60,623 bases of DNA from an uncultured Bacilli bacterium. GTDB taxonomy: Bacteria; Bacillota_I; Bacilli_A; RFN20; CAG-631. Numbering within the stretch: position 1 is the first letter of the stretch; the number at the start of each line of letters is the position of its first letter. Below are positions 1 through 7,096 of the stretch, piece by piece. The notes under the pieces are model-generated. The model ran no database searches, was not told the DNA's origin, and saw only the letters and a list, made by a program, of their open reading frames with translations. The translations under genes and the position numbers were made by a program. The DNA is taken from assembly GCA_947599835.1 (NCBI GenBank), contig CANQFQ010000009.1, positions 1 through 60,623 on the forward strand, in the 5' to 3' direction.

Positions 1-1101
1 TACACGATTTCGAATAATGTCCTTGCCCTTGAAGGTACAATCCATATTCCTGATGATGTTAAAGTTAATGAACAATTGGTAGAGTCTAAAGAATTAGAAC
101 ATTTAGTTCACTCTTTATCTTTAGTAAAAGTTGAAAATTTAAGTGATATTAACGTTTTAACATTATTCAAAAATGTTTTAGATACTAATGGAGATCATCC
201 TTTAAAGGATGAACAAATAGATACTTTATTTGAATCAAGAATTATTGAAGTCACTTCTTCAAATTATGTTAAAGAGGCATTTAGTGTTGAAAAAGAAGAA
301 ACCATCTTTAAATTACCTCAAAATGTGGAAGTTAAAGTTGAAGAAAACAAAGTAATCACCATCGATTATGTTCATTCCGATATTGATAAAAAAGAATTAA
401 TCAATTTAATCAAATCGAGTCGGAAATTAGGCTTTACTGATTTTGAAGTCGTTCCATTTACTTTATCTGAGTTCTTAAATGAAGCAACAATGGAAGATTT
501 ACAAGTTATTTTATTGTCTAAGATTAATAGTTATAACTTAGGAATTCAAATTCAAGAACAAAATGAACCTGAGGGTTTGTTTAATGAATTCTTAGCGATT
601 CCTGATGACTTTGTCCCATTCTATGGTGAATATGACACAGGAAAAGAATTTAAGAGTGATTTATATCCATTCTTAGAATCGATGATCAAAATCTATGATA
701 ATCCTAACTTAAAGAACATTTTGGATTCTTTAACGGGAGATTCTTCGCAATCGAATAGTTTATTAACATATGATAATGATGAAGTTTATGAACAATTGGC
801 TGAAGCCATGACCAATGGTCGAATTTTATTAAATACCATTCCTAAGTTGGCAGAAAAATTCGTAGCGAACTATAGTGGTACATATCTTACAAAAGGTAGC
901 ATTCAAATTCCTCAAGATAAGGATGTAACTTATTGGCGAGGAGAAAATGTTATCGATGGTGAGTTATATAAGTTCTTTATTGCCATGAATCGTATTGCTA
1001 AAATAGATATAGCTCAACCACAAAGCATTTTAGATGCAAAAAATGCCGCTGAGCAATCCGATGTTTTAAAAAATGCCATTAGCGTTAGTTATCCTTTCTA
1101 A
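1..1101 (+). CDS. C-terminal part of an unrecognised protein, cut by the window edge
   Basis: The reading frame is open from the first base to the TAA at 1099-1101, so at least 367 residues are present and the true start lies outside the window. I do not recognise the family. The visible part is acidic, with repeated D/E-rich stretches and no clear membrane segment, lipobox or sortase motif. An internal TTG at 76 could be mistaken for a start, but coding sequence continues upstream without interruption. A strong terminator follows 20 bases after the stop, so this is the last gene of its transcript and is separate from the surface-protein island downstream. The low-complexity acidic composition resembles the large lipoproteins at 22-36 kb, but I see no specific shared motif. 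Confidence 0.75.
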   Translation, partial: YTISNNVLALEGTIHIPDDVKVNEQLVESKELEHLVHSLSLVKVENLSDINVLTLFKNVLDTNGDHPLKDEQIDTLFESRIIEVTSSNYVKEAFSVEKEETIFKLPQNVEVKVEENKVITIDYVHSDIDKKELINLIKSSRKLGFTDFEVVPFTLSEFLNEATMEDLQVILLSKINSYNLGIQIQEQNEPEGLFNEFLAIPDDFVPFYGEYDTGKEFKSDLYPFLESMIKIYDNPNLKNILDSLTGDSSQSNSLLTYDNDEVYEQLAEAMTNGRILLNTIPKLAEKFVANYSGTYLTKGSIQIPQDKDVTYWRGENVIDGELYKFFIAMNRIAKIDIAQPQSILDAKNAAEQSDVLKNAISVSYPF

Positions 1102-1120
1102 ATCATTCATTATTTAACTT

Positions 1121-1170
1121 AAAAACTGCTTTGATAAGCATCGATTAGGGTGCATCTTAGCAGTTTTTTT
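1121..1170 (+). terminator. Rho-independent terminator
   Basis: AACTGCT pairs with AGCAGTT, with inner GAT/ATC and GCA/TGC pairs, and a run of seven T follows. It closes the transcript of the preceding gene. Confidence 0.85.
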
Positions 1171-1241
1171 CTTTCAAAAAAAGTGGTTTTATTGTGTTTT
1201 GAGTCTCATGTTTTTGTTACAAAAATCAAAAAAAATAGGTA

Positions 1242-1278
1242 AGCAGCATCAAAAAATAAACGAAGGCTGCTTTTTTTT
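1242..1278 (+). terminator. Second terminator-like hairpin before the surface-protein island
   Basis: AGCAGC and GCTGCT form a 6-bp stem with an 18-nt loop followed by eight T. It insulates the downstream promoter from read-through, or ends a short unknown transcript. The gene-free stretch 1102-1455 contains this hairpin, the terminator at 1121, an inverted repeat at 1302 and the poly-G promoter at 1397. I see no coding sequence in it. Confidence 0.65.
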
Positions 1279-1301
1279 GTATTTCCAAAAAATGGAAATG
1301 A

Positions 1302-1329
1302 TTGTGATTTTAATTAGATAAAATCACAA
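1302..1329. promoter_or_regulatory. Perfect 11-bp inverted repeat, possible operator
   Basis: TTGTGATTTTA, a 6-nt spacer, then TAAAATCACAA. There is no T-tract after it, so it is not an obvious terminator. It lies about 70 bp upstream of the -35 box of the surface-protein operon, a position suited to an activator or repressor site. The binding protein is unknown. Confidence 0.5.
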
Positions 1330-1396
1330 AATGGGCATTTTGCACAGTAAAAAAATGGCAGAAAAATAAATAACGAAAGGCAAAAATAAAAAAAAG

Positions 1397-1423
1397 TTGA
1401 CAAAGTCGGGGGGGGGTTATAAT
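1397..1423 (+). promoter_or_regulatory. Sigma-A promoter with a nine-G tract in its spacer
   Basis: A perfect -35 (TTGACA, 1397-1402) and a perfect -10 (TATAAT, 1418-1423) are separated by only 15 bp. Nine of those are consecutive G (1408-1416). The sigma-A optimum is 17 bp, so the form seen here should be weak. Adding one or two G by slipped-strand mispairing would bring the boxes to 16 or 17 bp. The run is exceptional in such AT-rich DNA and lies outside coding sequence. It drives the surface-protein operon starting at 1456. Confidence 0.85.
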
Positions 1424-1455
1424 GTGGTCGAAAAAAATGAAAGGGGAAAATTTTT

Positions 1456-2160
1456 ATGAAAAAAGAAACTAAAAAAAGAAGTTTAGTCGTTGCCGGAATG
1501 ATCGGCTTATTAGCATTAGTAGGAGTTACAGCTGGAAAGACATATGCAAAATATGTTGGAAACGCTGAAGCTACAGCAAGTAATGCAACCGTTGCAAAAT
1601 GGGGCTTTACAGTTACTGTACAAGAAAACAACTTATTTGGCCAATACTACAAAGGTGGCGTAGCAGTTGCAGACAATACAGATTCATCTGCAGTTGTTGT
1701 TGGTGGTTCAGGAAACGTAGTAGCACCTGGAACACACGGATCATTAAAAGTACAAATTAATGGTACAGCAGAAGTAAAAGCACAAATTAAAATTGCTTTA
1801 ACAGGCGAATTCAAAACTGTTGACTTGGTAAGCGATGCTGGCGATCATTATTATCCAGTTAAATGGTCAGTTAAAGGAATTGATGGATCAGATGTAGTTG
1901 AAGAAACAAATCCTGAAACAATCAAAGCAGAACTAAATCAAGTATTTGATTATAAACCAGGCGATGCAACAGTTGAAAAAACCATTGAAATTTCATGGGA
2001 TTGGGCATTTACTGGCAACGATGATGCAAAAGACACACTTTTAGGTCAATTAGCTGCTGGAGAAGAAGTTGAAGGTTATAAAGCAGTTGGTGCTGATGGA
2101 AGCAATTTAACTATCGGATTTGATTCATTAGCAATTTCAATTGAACAATTAAACGCATAA
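1456..2160 (+). CDS. SipW-dependent secreted fibre-like protein (CalY/TasA type)
   Basis: This 234-residue exported protein has a basic start, a hydrophobic helix (about residues 11-27) and then TYAKYVGNAEATASNA. The pattern is typical of SipW-dependent signal peptides of the TasA/CalY/camelysin group, which form biofilm matrix fibres in Bacillus. The mature part is beta-rich and acidic. Near the C-terminus it carries SWDWAFTGND then DTLLG, a motif that recurs in the next gene. The start has a good Shine-Dalgarno sequence (AAAGGGG, 9 nt before ATG). It is the first gene after the poly-G promoter and is followed by a strong hairpin, which fits a major subunit made in excess. Membership of the SipW-substrate class is well supported; fibre formation is inferred from the operon context. 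Confidence 0.8.
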   Translation: MKKETKKRSLVVAGMIGLLALVGVTAGKTYAKYVGNAEATASNATVAKWGFTVTVQENNLFGQYYKGGVAVADNTDSSAVVVGGSGNVVAPGTHGSLKVQINGTAEVKAQIKIALTGEFKTVDLVSDAGDHYYPVKWSVKGIDGSDVVEETNPETIKAELNQVFDYKPGDATVEKTIEISWDWAFTGNDDAKDTLLGQLAAGEEVEGYKAVGADGSNLTIGFDSLAISIEQLNA

Positions 2161-2179
2161 AAATAAAAGAAAAAAGAAT

Positions 2180-2214
2180 ATTCCTAGATTAGCCTAAGTG
2201 GCTAGTCTAGGAAT
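2180..2214 (+). promoter_or_regulatory. Intercistronic stem-loop, possible partial terminator or mRNA stabiliser
   Basis: ATTCCTAGATTAGCC pairs with GGCTAGTCTAGGAAT: 15 bp with one U-G wobble and loop TAAGT. The bases after it (GTGTTT then A-rich) form a poor U-tract, so termination should be incomplete. Such hairpins between a major subunit gene and minor-subunit genes often set a high ratio of the first product. Confidence 0.7.
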
Positions 2215-2244
2215 GTGTTTAAAAAAATAGGAGGGGTTGTATCC

Positions 2245-2808
2245 ATGACGGCAAAAAGAAATAAAACAGCCATTAGCATTTTAATTATTTCATCCGTGAT
2301 GTTGATTTTGGTAATTATATTAGCTGCGTTATTGACAGTAAAACCAACCAAAGATAAAACACCAGTATTCAGTATCAAAGATAATGGTGGAGATTGGGGA
2401 ACACAAGGAACAATAGCGGTATTAGATCAAACGATAAAACCAGGCAGCGAAGGAAAATATGAATTTGTAATCAAGAATGATACGAATGTAGAATTAGATT
2501 ACAATTTTAGTATTGAAGAACATTATGAAAAAGCAAACGATGAAAATGAAGAAGCGCCAAGTTTATCCTTACAATATCGGTTAAAGATGAATAACAGCTA
2601 TTTAAATAGTGAAAGCGAATGGAAAAGTGCTAGTGAATTAAATTATACAGGGCTCAGATTTTTGCAAGGAAGTCAACAATTGATGACCTTAGAATGGCGT
2701 TGGCCATTTAAAGGAAATGATGAAGAAGATACAACACTAGGAAAATATCCAGGAACATATTCTCTTGTTTTGAATGTAGAAGCGACGATCTATGAAAGCG
2801 AACAATAA
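2245..2808 (+). CDS. Membrane-anchored partner of the fibre-like protein (unclassified)
   Basis: The protein has 187 residues: one membrane segment near the N-terminus (about residues 9-31), then an extracytoplasmic domain. It lacks the Y-x-x-Y-V processing motif of its neighbours, so it may stay anchored. Its C-terminal EWRWPFKGND followed by DTTLG matches the W-x-W-x-F-x-G-N-D...D-T-x-L-G motif of the first gene, suggesting a shared fold or co-assembly as with TapA and TasA. The start at 2245 is chosen because AGGAGGGG (2229-2236) lies 8 nt before it; an upstream in-frame GTG at 2215 has no ribosome site and lies next to the hairpin. The 3' end overlaps the signal peptidase gene by 17 nt. 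An anchor or nucleator role is inferred. Confidence 0.65.
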   Translation: MTAKRNKTAISILIISSVMLILVIILAALLTVKPTKDKTPVFSIKDNGGDWGTQGTIAVLDQTIKPGSEGKYEFVIKNDTNVELDYNFSIEEHYEKANDENEEAPSLSLQYRLKMNNSYLNSESEWKSASELNYTGLRFLQGSQQLMTLEWRWPFKGNDEEDTTLGKYPGTYSLVLNVEATIYESEQ

Positions 2809-3358
2809 AAGCATCAAAAAAGGGATAAAAATAAGTATATATGTTATCTTGTATAGTTTGTTGGCCTGTATCGTCGCGTTAATTTTATCGGTATGTGTCC
2901 AAAAATATATTCAAAAGAAAGCGGTACCTACGCTATTTGGATACTCGACATTGATTGTTGAAACAGGAAGTATGAATGGAACAATTGATGAAGGAGATTT
3001 TATTGTCATCCATAAAGAGAAAACCTATCGATTAGGGGAAATCGTGACGTATATCCATAAAGGAGAAAAAGTGCCAACAACGCACCGAATCGTGAATTAT
3101 GATAGTGAAGGAAATTTTATCACCAAAGGGGATGCCAATAATGCGGTGGATTCCATCAGTGTGAAACCTAGCGAAATTATTGGAAAGGTTGTAAAGCAAT
3201 CGAGAGCCCTAGGGTTATTTGTACAATGGTTCAAATATGAAAATGGATACATTTATGGTATTGCAATGTTGGCCATTGTAGTTATCGGCGGCGTTTTATT
3301 AAAAAAACCAAACAAGGAAGAAAGTGGGGAAGAAAAAAATGAATCAGGGAACACTTAA
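2792..3358 (+). CDS. sipW: ER-type signal peptidase I, SipW family
   Basis: This 188-residue membrane protease cleaves signal peptides of TasA/CalY-type proteins. It has an N-terminal membrane segment (about 12-36), the nucleophile motif ETGSMNGT with Ser60, then PTTHRI with His98 where bacterial SPase I has Lys, then KGDANNAVD with Asp114/Asp120, and a C-terminal membrane segment (about 152-171). Serine with histidine instead of lysine defines the ER/SipW type. The gene overlaps the preceding one by 17 nt and has only a weak ribosome site, so translation is probably coupled. Likely substrates are encoded at 1456, 3973 and 4492. Confidence 0.9.
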   Translation: MKANNKSIKKGIKISIYVILYSLLACIVALILSVCVQKYIQKKAVPTLFGYSTLIVETGSMNGTIDEGDFIVIHKEKTYRLGEIVTYIHKGEKVPTTHRIVNYDSEGNFITKGDANNAVDSISVKPSEIIGKVVKQSRALGLFVQWFKYENGYIYGIAMLAIVVIGGVLLKKPNKEESGEEKNESGNT

Positions 3359-3491
3359 TATCATACGAATCGTTATTATCGTAGCAGCAAGTATATCACT
3401 CATTTTAACCTTTTTCTTACTTATCCGAGAATTCATTATCAAAGAGCAAATTCAACGGAGAGCCATTAGGATCATCAGGAAACATTCTTAA
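3339..3491 (+). CDS. Small single-pass membrane protein, 50 residues
   Basis: A 51-codon frame (MNQGTLNIIRI to IRKHS, TAA at 3489-3491) starts inside the 3' end of sipW, overlapping it by 20 nt, with a purine-rich GTGGGGA site before ATG. It encodes one hydrophobic helix (about residues 8-28) followed by a basic tail, a typical small regulatory or accessory membrane peptide. The tight overlap and clean membrane-protein composition argue that it is real. I do not recognise a family; an accessory role for SipW or fibre assembly is a guess from position. Confidence 0.55.
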   Translation: MNQGTLNIIRIVIIVAASISLILTFFLLIREFIIKEQIQRRAIRIIRKHS

Positions 3492-3504
3492 ATCGGATGA
3501 AAAC

Positions 3505-3610
3505 GATTTTAAGTAATGCGACTCCAAGTGAAGTAAAAGCACTAATATAAAACAAAACAATTATCTCCATCTAAAAATAAAATTTACTTGGAGTCACATT
3601 ACTTAAAATC
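3505..3610. repeat. 106-bp element bounded by 25-bp inverted repeats
   Basis: The left arm (3505-3529) and right arm (3586-3610) are reverse complements over 25 bp with one mismatch: GATTTTAAGTAATG, then C or T, then GACTCCAAGT. They enclose 56 bp of AT-rich DNA with no gene. The right arm touches the ribosome site of the next gene. It could be a MITE-like relic, a site for inversion, or an RNA hairpin that occludes translation. No flanking target duplication is clear. Confidence 0.75.
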
Positions 3611-3624
3611 AAGGGGTGAAAAAA

Positions 3625-3957
3625 ATGAGTAGAAGTAAATTAATAACGATACTATTAAGTATTTTTACAGCGATATGTCTTGTAGGCCTAATTATAGTCA
3701 TCTTCAGTTTTGTTGGGATAATGCAAATCATTTATCATCCTAAAGGATTAGAAGGATTTGCTTTAATTGCAGTGGCACCCTTATTATTGGTATCGGTAGC
3801 AGTAACTGCAGGCTTATCATTGATAAATGTTATCTGCATGATAGTAGCTTATAAAAAAGAAAAGATTCATCCAATTTTCTATAAAGTCGATTTGATAATC
3901 AATATCCTATTTATTTTACTCAGTGTCGGAACAGTTTTATTTTTAATCTTAAGGTAG
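3625..3957 (+). CDS. Small integral membrane protein, unknown function
   Basis: The protein has about 110 residues with three hydrophobic segments: roughly 5-29, 40-71 (possibly two helices) and 85-109. It has a short basic loop and no catalytic motif. I place the start at ATG 3625 because AAGGGG (3611-3616) lies 8 nt before it; the GTG at 3616 overlaps that site. It follows the inverted-repeat element directly and precedes two SipW-type secreted proteins by 15 nt, so it likely belongs to the surface-protein operon. No family recognised. Confidence 0.65.
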   Translation: MSRSKLITILLSIFTAICLVGLIIVIFSFVGIMQIIYHPKGLEGFALIAVAPLLLVSVAVTAGLSLINVICMIVAYKKEKIHPIFYKVDLIINILFILLSVGTVLFLILR

Positions 3958-3972
3958 GGGGAGTGAAAAAGA

Positions 3973-4479
3973 ATGAACAAAAAAATTAAGAAAAAGATCT
4001 TAATTGGAGGATATTTTTTAGGTTTATTTACTCTTTTACTCTTTTGTGGAATTAGTTATTCAAGTTATGTAACTAGAGCAAATGTTGAAGCACAAAGTGC
4101 AAAGACAGCAGGAATCGTTATAAAAACCACAGCAGATGAAAATACTTCTTTTGAATTGAATGCAGATCAAACAGAAGCATCTTTTCATTTTGATGTAACC
4201 AATGGAAATGGCGGTAAGATTTCAGAAGTATCGGCATCCTATAGTATTTATTTAACCTTGCCTGAAGCGGTCATTCCTGATGGATTAACAATCACATTAG
4301 ATAGCAAAACAGGAGAACAAGATAACAATAAAATCAGTTTTATTAATGTAGGATCGTTTAAAGCCAATGAGGCTAAGACAAATTCACATACCCTTACATT
4401 TGCGATTACTGATGATTTTAGTGATAGCATCGCATGGGAAGGAATTTTATTAGATGTTCATTTAGAACAAACAATGTAA
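3973..4479 (+). CDS. SipW-dependent secreted protein, small
   Basis: This 168-residue exported protein has a basic N-terminus, one hydrophobic helix (about 10-27), then SYSSYVTRANVEAQSA. That is the same Y-x-x-Y-V feature as in the genes at 1456 and 4492, so it is a likely substrate of the SipW enzyme encoded upstream. The mature domain is predicted beta-rich and acidic and ends HLEQTM, with no sortase motif. Its size and layout resemble camelysin/CalY-group proteins, but I see no W-x-W-x-F motif. GGGGGAG before ATG is a good ribosome site. The next gene starts 12 nt downstream, consistent with co-translation. Confidence 0.7.
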   Translation: MNKKIKKKILIGGYFLGLFTLLLFCGISYSSYVTRANVEAQSAKTAGIVIKTTADENTSFELNADQTEASFHFDVTNGNGGKISEVSASYSIYLTLPEAVIPDGLTITLDSKTGEQDNNKISFINVGSFKANEAKTNSHTLTFAITDDFSDSIAWEGILLDVHLEQTM

Positions 4480-4491
4480 GGAGGATGGCTT

Positions 4492-6894
4492 ATGAAAAAT
4501 AAGGTTCATCATTCTTTTTTTAAATTGACATTTATAACGATGATTTCGTTAATTTTTTGTTTTATTTTTACGATTTCATATAGTAAATATGTACTGAATG
4601 CAAATGTGGGTACTTTAACATTAGATGTGAATGGTGAAGTCATACCTGAAAAAGCTTATTTACTACCTGGATTAGAATTTAACGCAATTATATCAGAAAA
4701 AAACCCAGCCAAAATTATTGTAGGTGATTATAGTAAATATGCAAATGAAGTTAAAGATGTGAGAACCACAGCAATAGCCGTTGATATAGATCAAAGTGGT
4801 GTTATTAATTTGTATATGGTCGATGATGTGGCCTATGTATTATCTAAAACTCAAATTTATGCAAATCAAGACTCTTCAGGACTATTTGGTATAGGAGTAG
4901 AAGCAATGTTTGCTGATGATTTATCAATTACAGATATTGTTAACTTAGTAGAAAATACAAAATTAAAGTCGATAATTTTGGAAAACTTTAATACTTCAGA
5001 AGTTGTAAGTATGACTATGATGTTTTTCAATTTTCATGTCGAAGAAATTCTAGGACTCGATAAATTAGACACACATTTAGTCGAAACGATGGAGGGAATG
5101 TTTTATTCTGCAGGAGGGGTGTTTTGGGATGATTTTCCATCTCTAAAAGGCTTTGAAGATTTAAGTAATTTTGATACGGGAAATGTTACCAGTATGTCTA
5201 ATATGTTTGTTGGCGTAAAGACGGATTATCCATTAAACTTATCTTTTTTTGATACTTCTAAAGTGGAAAATATGGAGTATATGTTTGAATATGCGAGTTT
5301 TCCATCATTAGATGTTTCGACATGGAATACAGAAAGTGTTACTACTATGGGATGCATGTTTGAAGGCATATTAGTAGAAGAATTAGATTTAAGTAGTTTT
5401 GATACGCATAATGTAACAAACATGTACGACATGTTCGGTGAGCCTTTGAGGATTTCTATTCATAATGGTGGATATATTCAATATCCTGTAACAAGTCCTT
5501 TAAAAACGGTTTATGTGGATTCAACAAAATGGTCAACTGAAAATTTATCTTCAAAAACGACTAGCGTTTTTAAAGGCTTGTATCCTTTTTTAGTAGGGGA
5601 AAAAGGGACAGCATATCAATATTCTAATCAATATTATTCTCATTATTCTCATCCAGAACTGGATACAAATAGCTGGATTAGAGCTAGAGTGGATGGTTAT
5701 GAAGGACTTCCTGGATATTTTACAGAAAAAGGCCATTCTCCTTACGTAGAAGAAGATAAAAAGGCAGTTTTAAATAAACGCTTAGACTTTTTGCCACTTG
5801 CAAGCAGAGAAAATAATAGTTATGGTGATTGGTATGGTAGCTGGAATAATAATATCGATCATATTGTTTTTGGAAAATATAGTGAAATTTTTCCTCAAAT
5901 TCAAGAAAAATTGAAAAATGATAATATTTTGTACTATAACAGTGATGATGATTTGGCGCAAAAATATATGGCCGAGGTTAATACAGAAGGAGGAGAATTT
6001 GGGAAAAATATTATTCCTATTATAACATACGATGATTTTCTTGATGAAAATAATAAATATCAAGGAACGTGTAGGACATTATATTTATTAAGTAAATATG
6101 ATACGCCTATTTATGCTCCAGAAGATTGCTCAAATCTTTTTGCATATCGAATTTTTGATGAACAATATGATGGACCTACAAGATATTATAATGACAGTCT
6201 TAGATTTTTACAAACCATTGATTTTAATCATTGTTTTGATACTTCTAATACGACAAATATGCGTGCGATGTTTGCGAATCCTTCTCTTCAAGAAATTAAA
6301 GGCCTTGATGCCTTAGATACAACACATGTCACCGATATGTCAGGAATGTTTTTAAACGCTCGTAGTCTAAAGAATTTGGATTTATCTCACTTTGATACTT
6401 CTAATGTTGAACATATGAATGCTATGTTTGGAAATATTGGCTTAGAAGAATTAGATTTAAGTAGTTTTGATACACATAAAGTACAAAGTATGGAAAATAT
6501 GTTTGGTTGGACTTGTGAAAATTTATTAGAATTCACCTATGGATTTGATTCCATCCATTATGACCGTGTTACTGTACATAATGATTATTTATTAAAAATC
6601 AAACCTTATAATCTAGATGAATTTAATATGGTTATGCTCGTGGGGGGAGAATATAGTGATACTTCTAATGCTCCTCTAAAAACCATTTATGTTAATAAAG
6701 ATAAATGGTCGACAGAATCGATTATTAATAAAGAAACAGAACAAATATGGTACGGAAGATTTAATAATTTAATGGGCGGAGCTGGAACGCAATTTAATGC
6801 AGAATTAGATTTTGATGGCGACCCATTACGAACAGCTACCTATGCTTGCATTGATAGTGATGAAACACCAGGATATTTAACAGCTAAAGAATAA
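4492..6894 (+). CDS. BspA-type repeat surface protein with SipW-like signal
   Basis: This 800-residue secreted protein starts with a hydrophobic helix (about 10-28) followed by SYSKYVLNANV, the SipW-type motif. It then has two blocks of BspA/DUF285 leucine-rich-like repeats with the signature FDTxxVxxMxxMF: block one about residues 155-310, block two about 575-670. Each block is followed by a matching cap: PLKTVYVDSTKWSTE then PGYFTEK, and PLKTIYVNKDKWSTE then PGYLTAKE, showing an internal duplication of the whole module. BspA-type repeats occur in adhesins of gut and oral bacteria. There is no LPxTG motif or C-terminal membrane helix, so attachment is unexplained and may run through the fibre proteins. 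The start has AAGGAGG 7 nt upstream. A terminator follows. Confidence 0.8.
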   Translation: MKNKVHHSFFKLTFITMISLIFCFIFTISYSKYVLNANVGTLTLDVNGEVIPEKAYLLPGLEFNAIISEKNPAKIIVGDYSKYANEVKDVRTTAIAVDIDQSGVINLYMVDDVAYVLSKTQIYANQDSSGLFGIGVEAMFADDLSITDIVNLVENTKLKSIILENFNTSEVVSMTMMFFNFHVEEILGLDKLDTHLVETMEGMFYSAGGVFWDDFPSLKGFEDLSNFDTGNVTSMSNMFVGVKTDYPLNLSFFDTSKVENMEYMFEYASFPSLDVSTWNTESVTTMGCMFEGILVEELDLSSFDTHNVTNMYDMFGEPLRISIHNGGYIQYPVTSPLKTVYVDSTKWSTENLSSKTTSVFKGLYPFLVGEKGTAYQYSNQYYSHYSHPELDTNSWIRARVDGYEGLPGYFTEKGHSPYVEEDKKAVLNKRLDFLPLASRENNSYGDWYGSWNNNIDHIVFGKYSEIFPQIQEKLKNDNILYYNSDDDLAQKYMAEVNTEGGEFGKNIIPIITYDDFLDENNKYQGTCRTLYLLSKYDTPIYAPEDCSNLFAYRIFDEQYDGPTRYYNDSLRFLQTIDFNHCFDTSNTTNMRAMFANPSLQEIKGLDALDTTHVTDMSGMFLNARSLKNLDLSHFDTSNVEHMNAMFGNIGLEELDLSSFDTHKVQSMENMFGWTCENLLEFTYGFDSIHYDRVTVHNDYLLKIKPYNLDEFNMVMLVGGEYSDTSNAPLKTIYVNKDKWSTESIINKETEQIWYGRFNNLMGGAGTQFNAELDFDGDPLRTATYACIDSDETPGYLTAKE

Positions 6895-6921
6895 ACAAGT
6901 ACATATCATAAAATAATTTTA

Positions 6922-6984
6922 AAAGAAATGATATAAACTATCGATTGATTTTTCTTTCTTGTTTACATCATTTCTTTTTTTTAT
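6922..6984 (+). terminator. Rho-independent terminator of the surface-protein operon
   Basis: AAAGAAATGATATAAAC pairs with GTTTACATCATTTCTTT with one mismatch across a 22-nt loop, and T residues follow. It ends the operon that begins at 1456. Confidence 0.85.
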
Positions 6985-7033
6985 GCAATGAAAAAATAGA
7001 TGATAGGGAAAATGTTCATTTTCAAATAGAGTA

Positions 7034-7096
7034 GGCAAATGCCAAACGATAAAGGCGCTAACTTAATACTATGTAGTAGGTTAAGTTGGTGATGAT
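7034..7096 (+). promoter_or_regulatory. Structured leader of the ABC importer genes
   Basis: CTAACTTAA (7058-7066) pairs with TTAAGTTGG (7081-7089), with inner TACT/AGTA, loop ATGT and a GG bulge, ending 7 nt before the start codon. Upstream, GCC (7041-7043) can pair with GGC at 7034-7036 or with GGC at 7054-7056, which are mutually exclusive. I do not see conserved TPP, FMN or cobalamin riboswitch boxes. A cis-acting control of translation is plausible but unproven. Confidence 0.45.

Noticed and set aside
1314-1631. A minus-strand frame opposite the poly-G promoter and fibre gene
   Set aside because: It is antisense to a well-supported gene, lacks a ribosome site and runs through promoter and terminator elements.
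2215-2244. Upstream GTG start for the membrane-anchored partner gene
   Set aside because: It abuts the hairpin and has no Shine-Dalgarno, whereas AGGAGGGG is well placed for ATG 2245.
6800-6894. Cell-wall sorting signal at the end of the BspA-type protein
   Set aside because: There is no LPxTG-like motif, hydrophobic segment or basic tail.
7020-7096. TPP riboswitch before the NMT1/THI5-type importer
   Set aside because: The conserved CTGAGA and ACCTGA-type boxes are not present.
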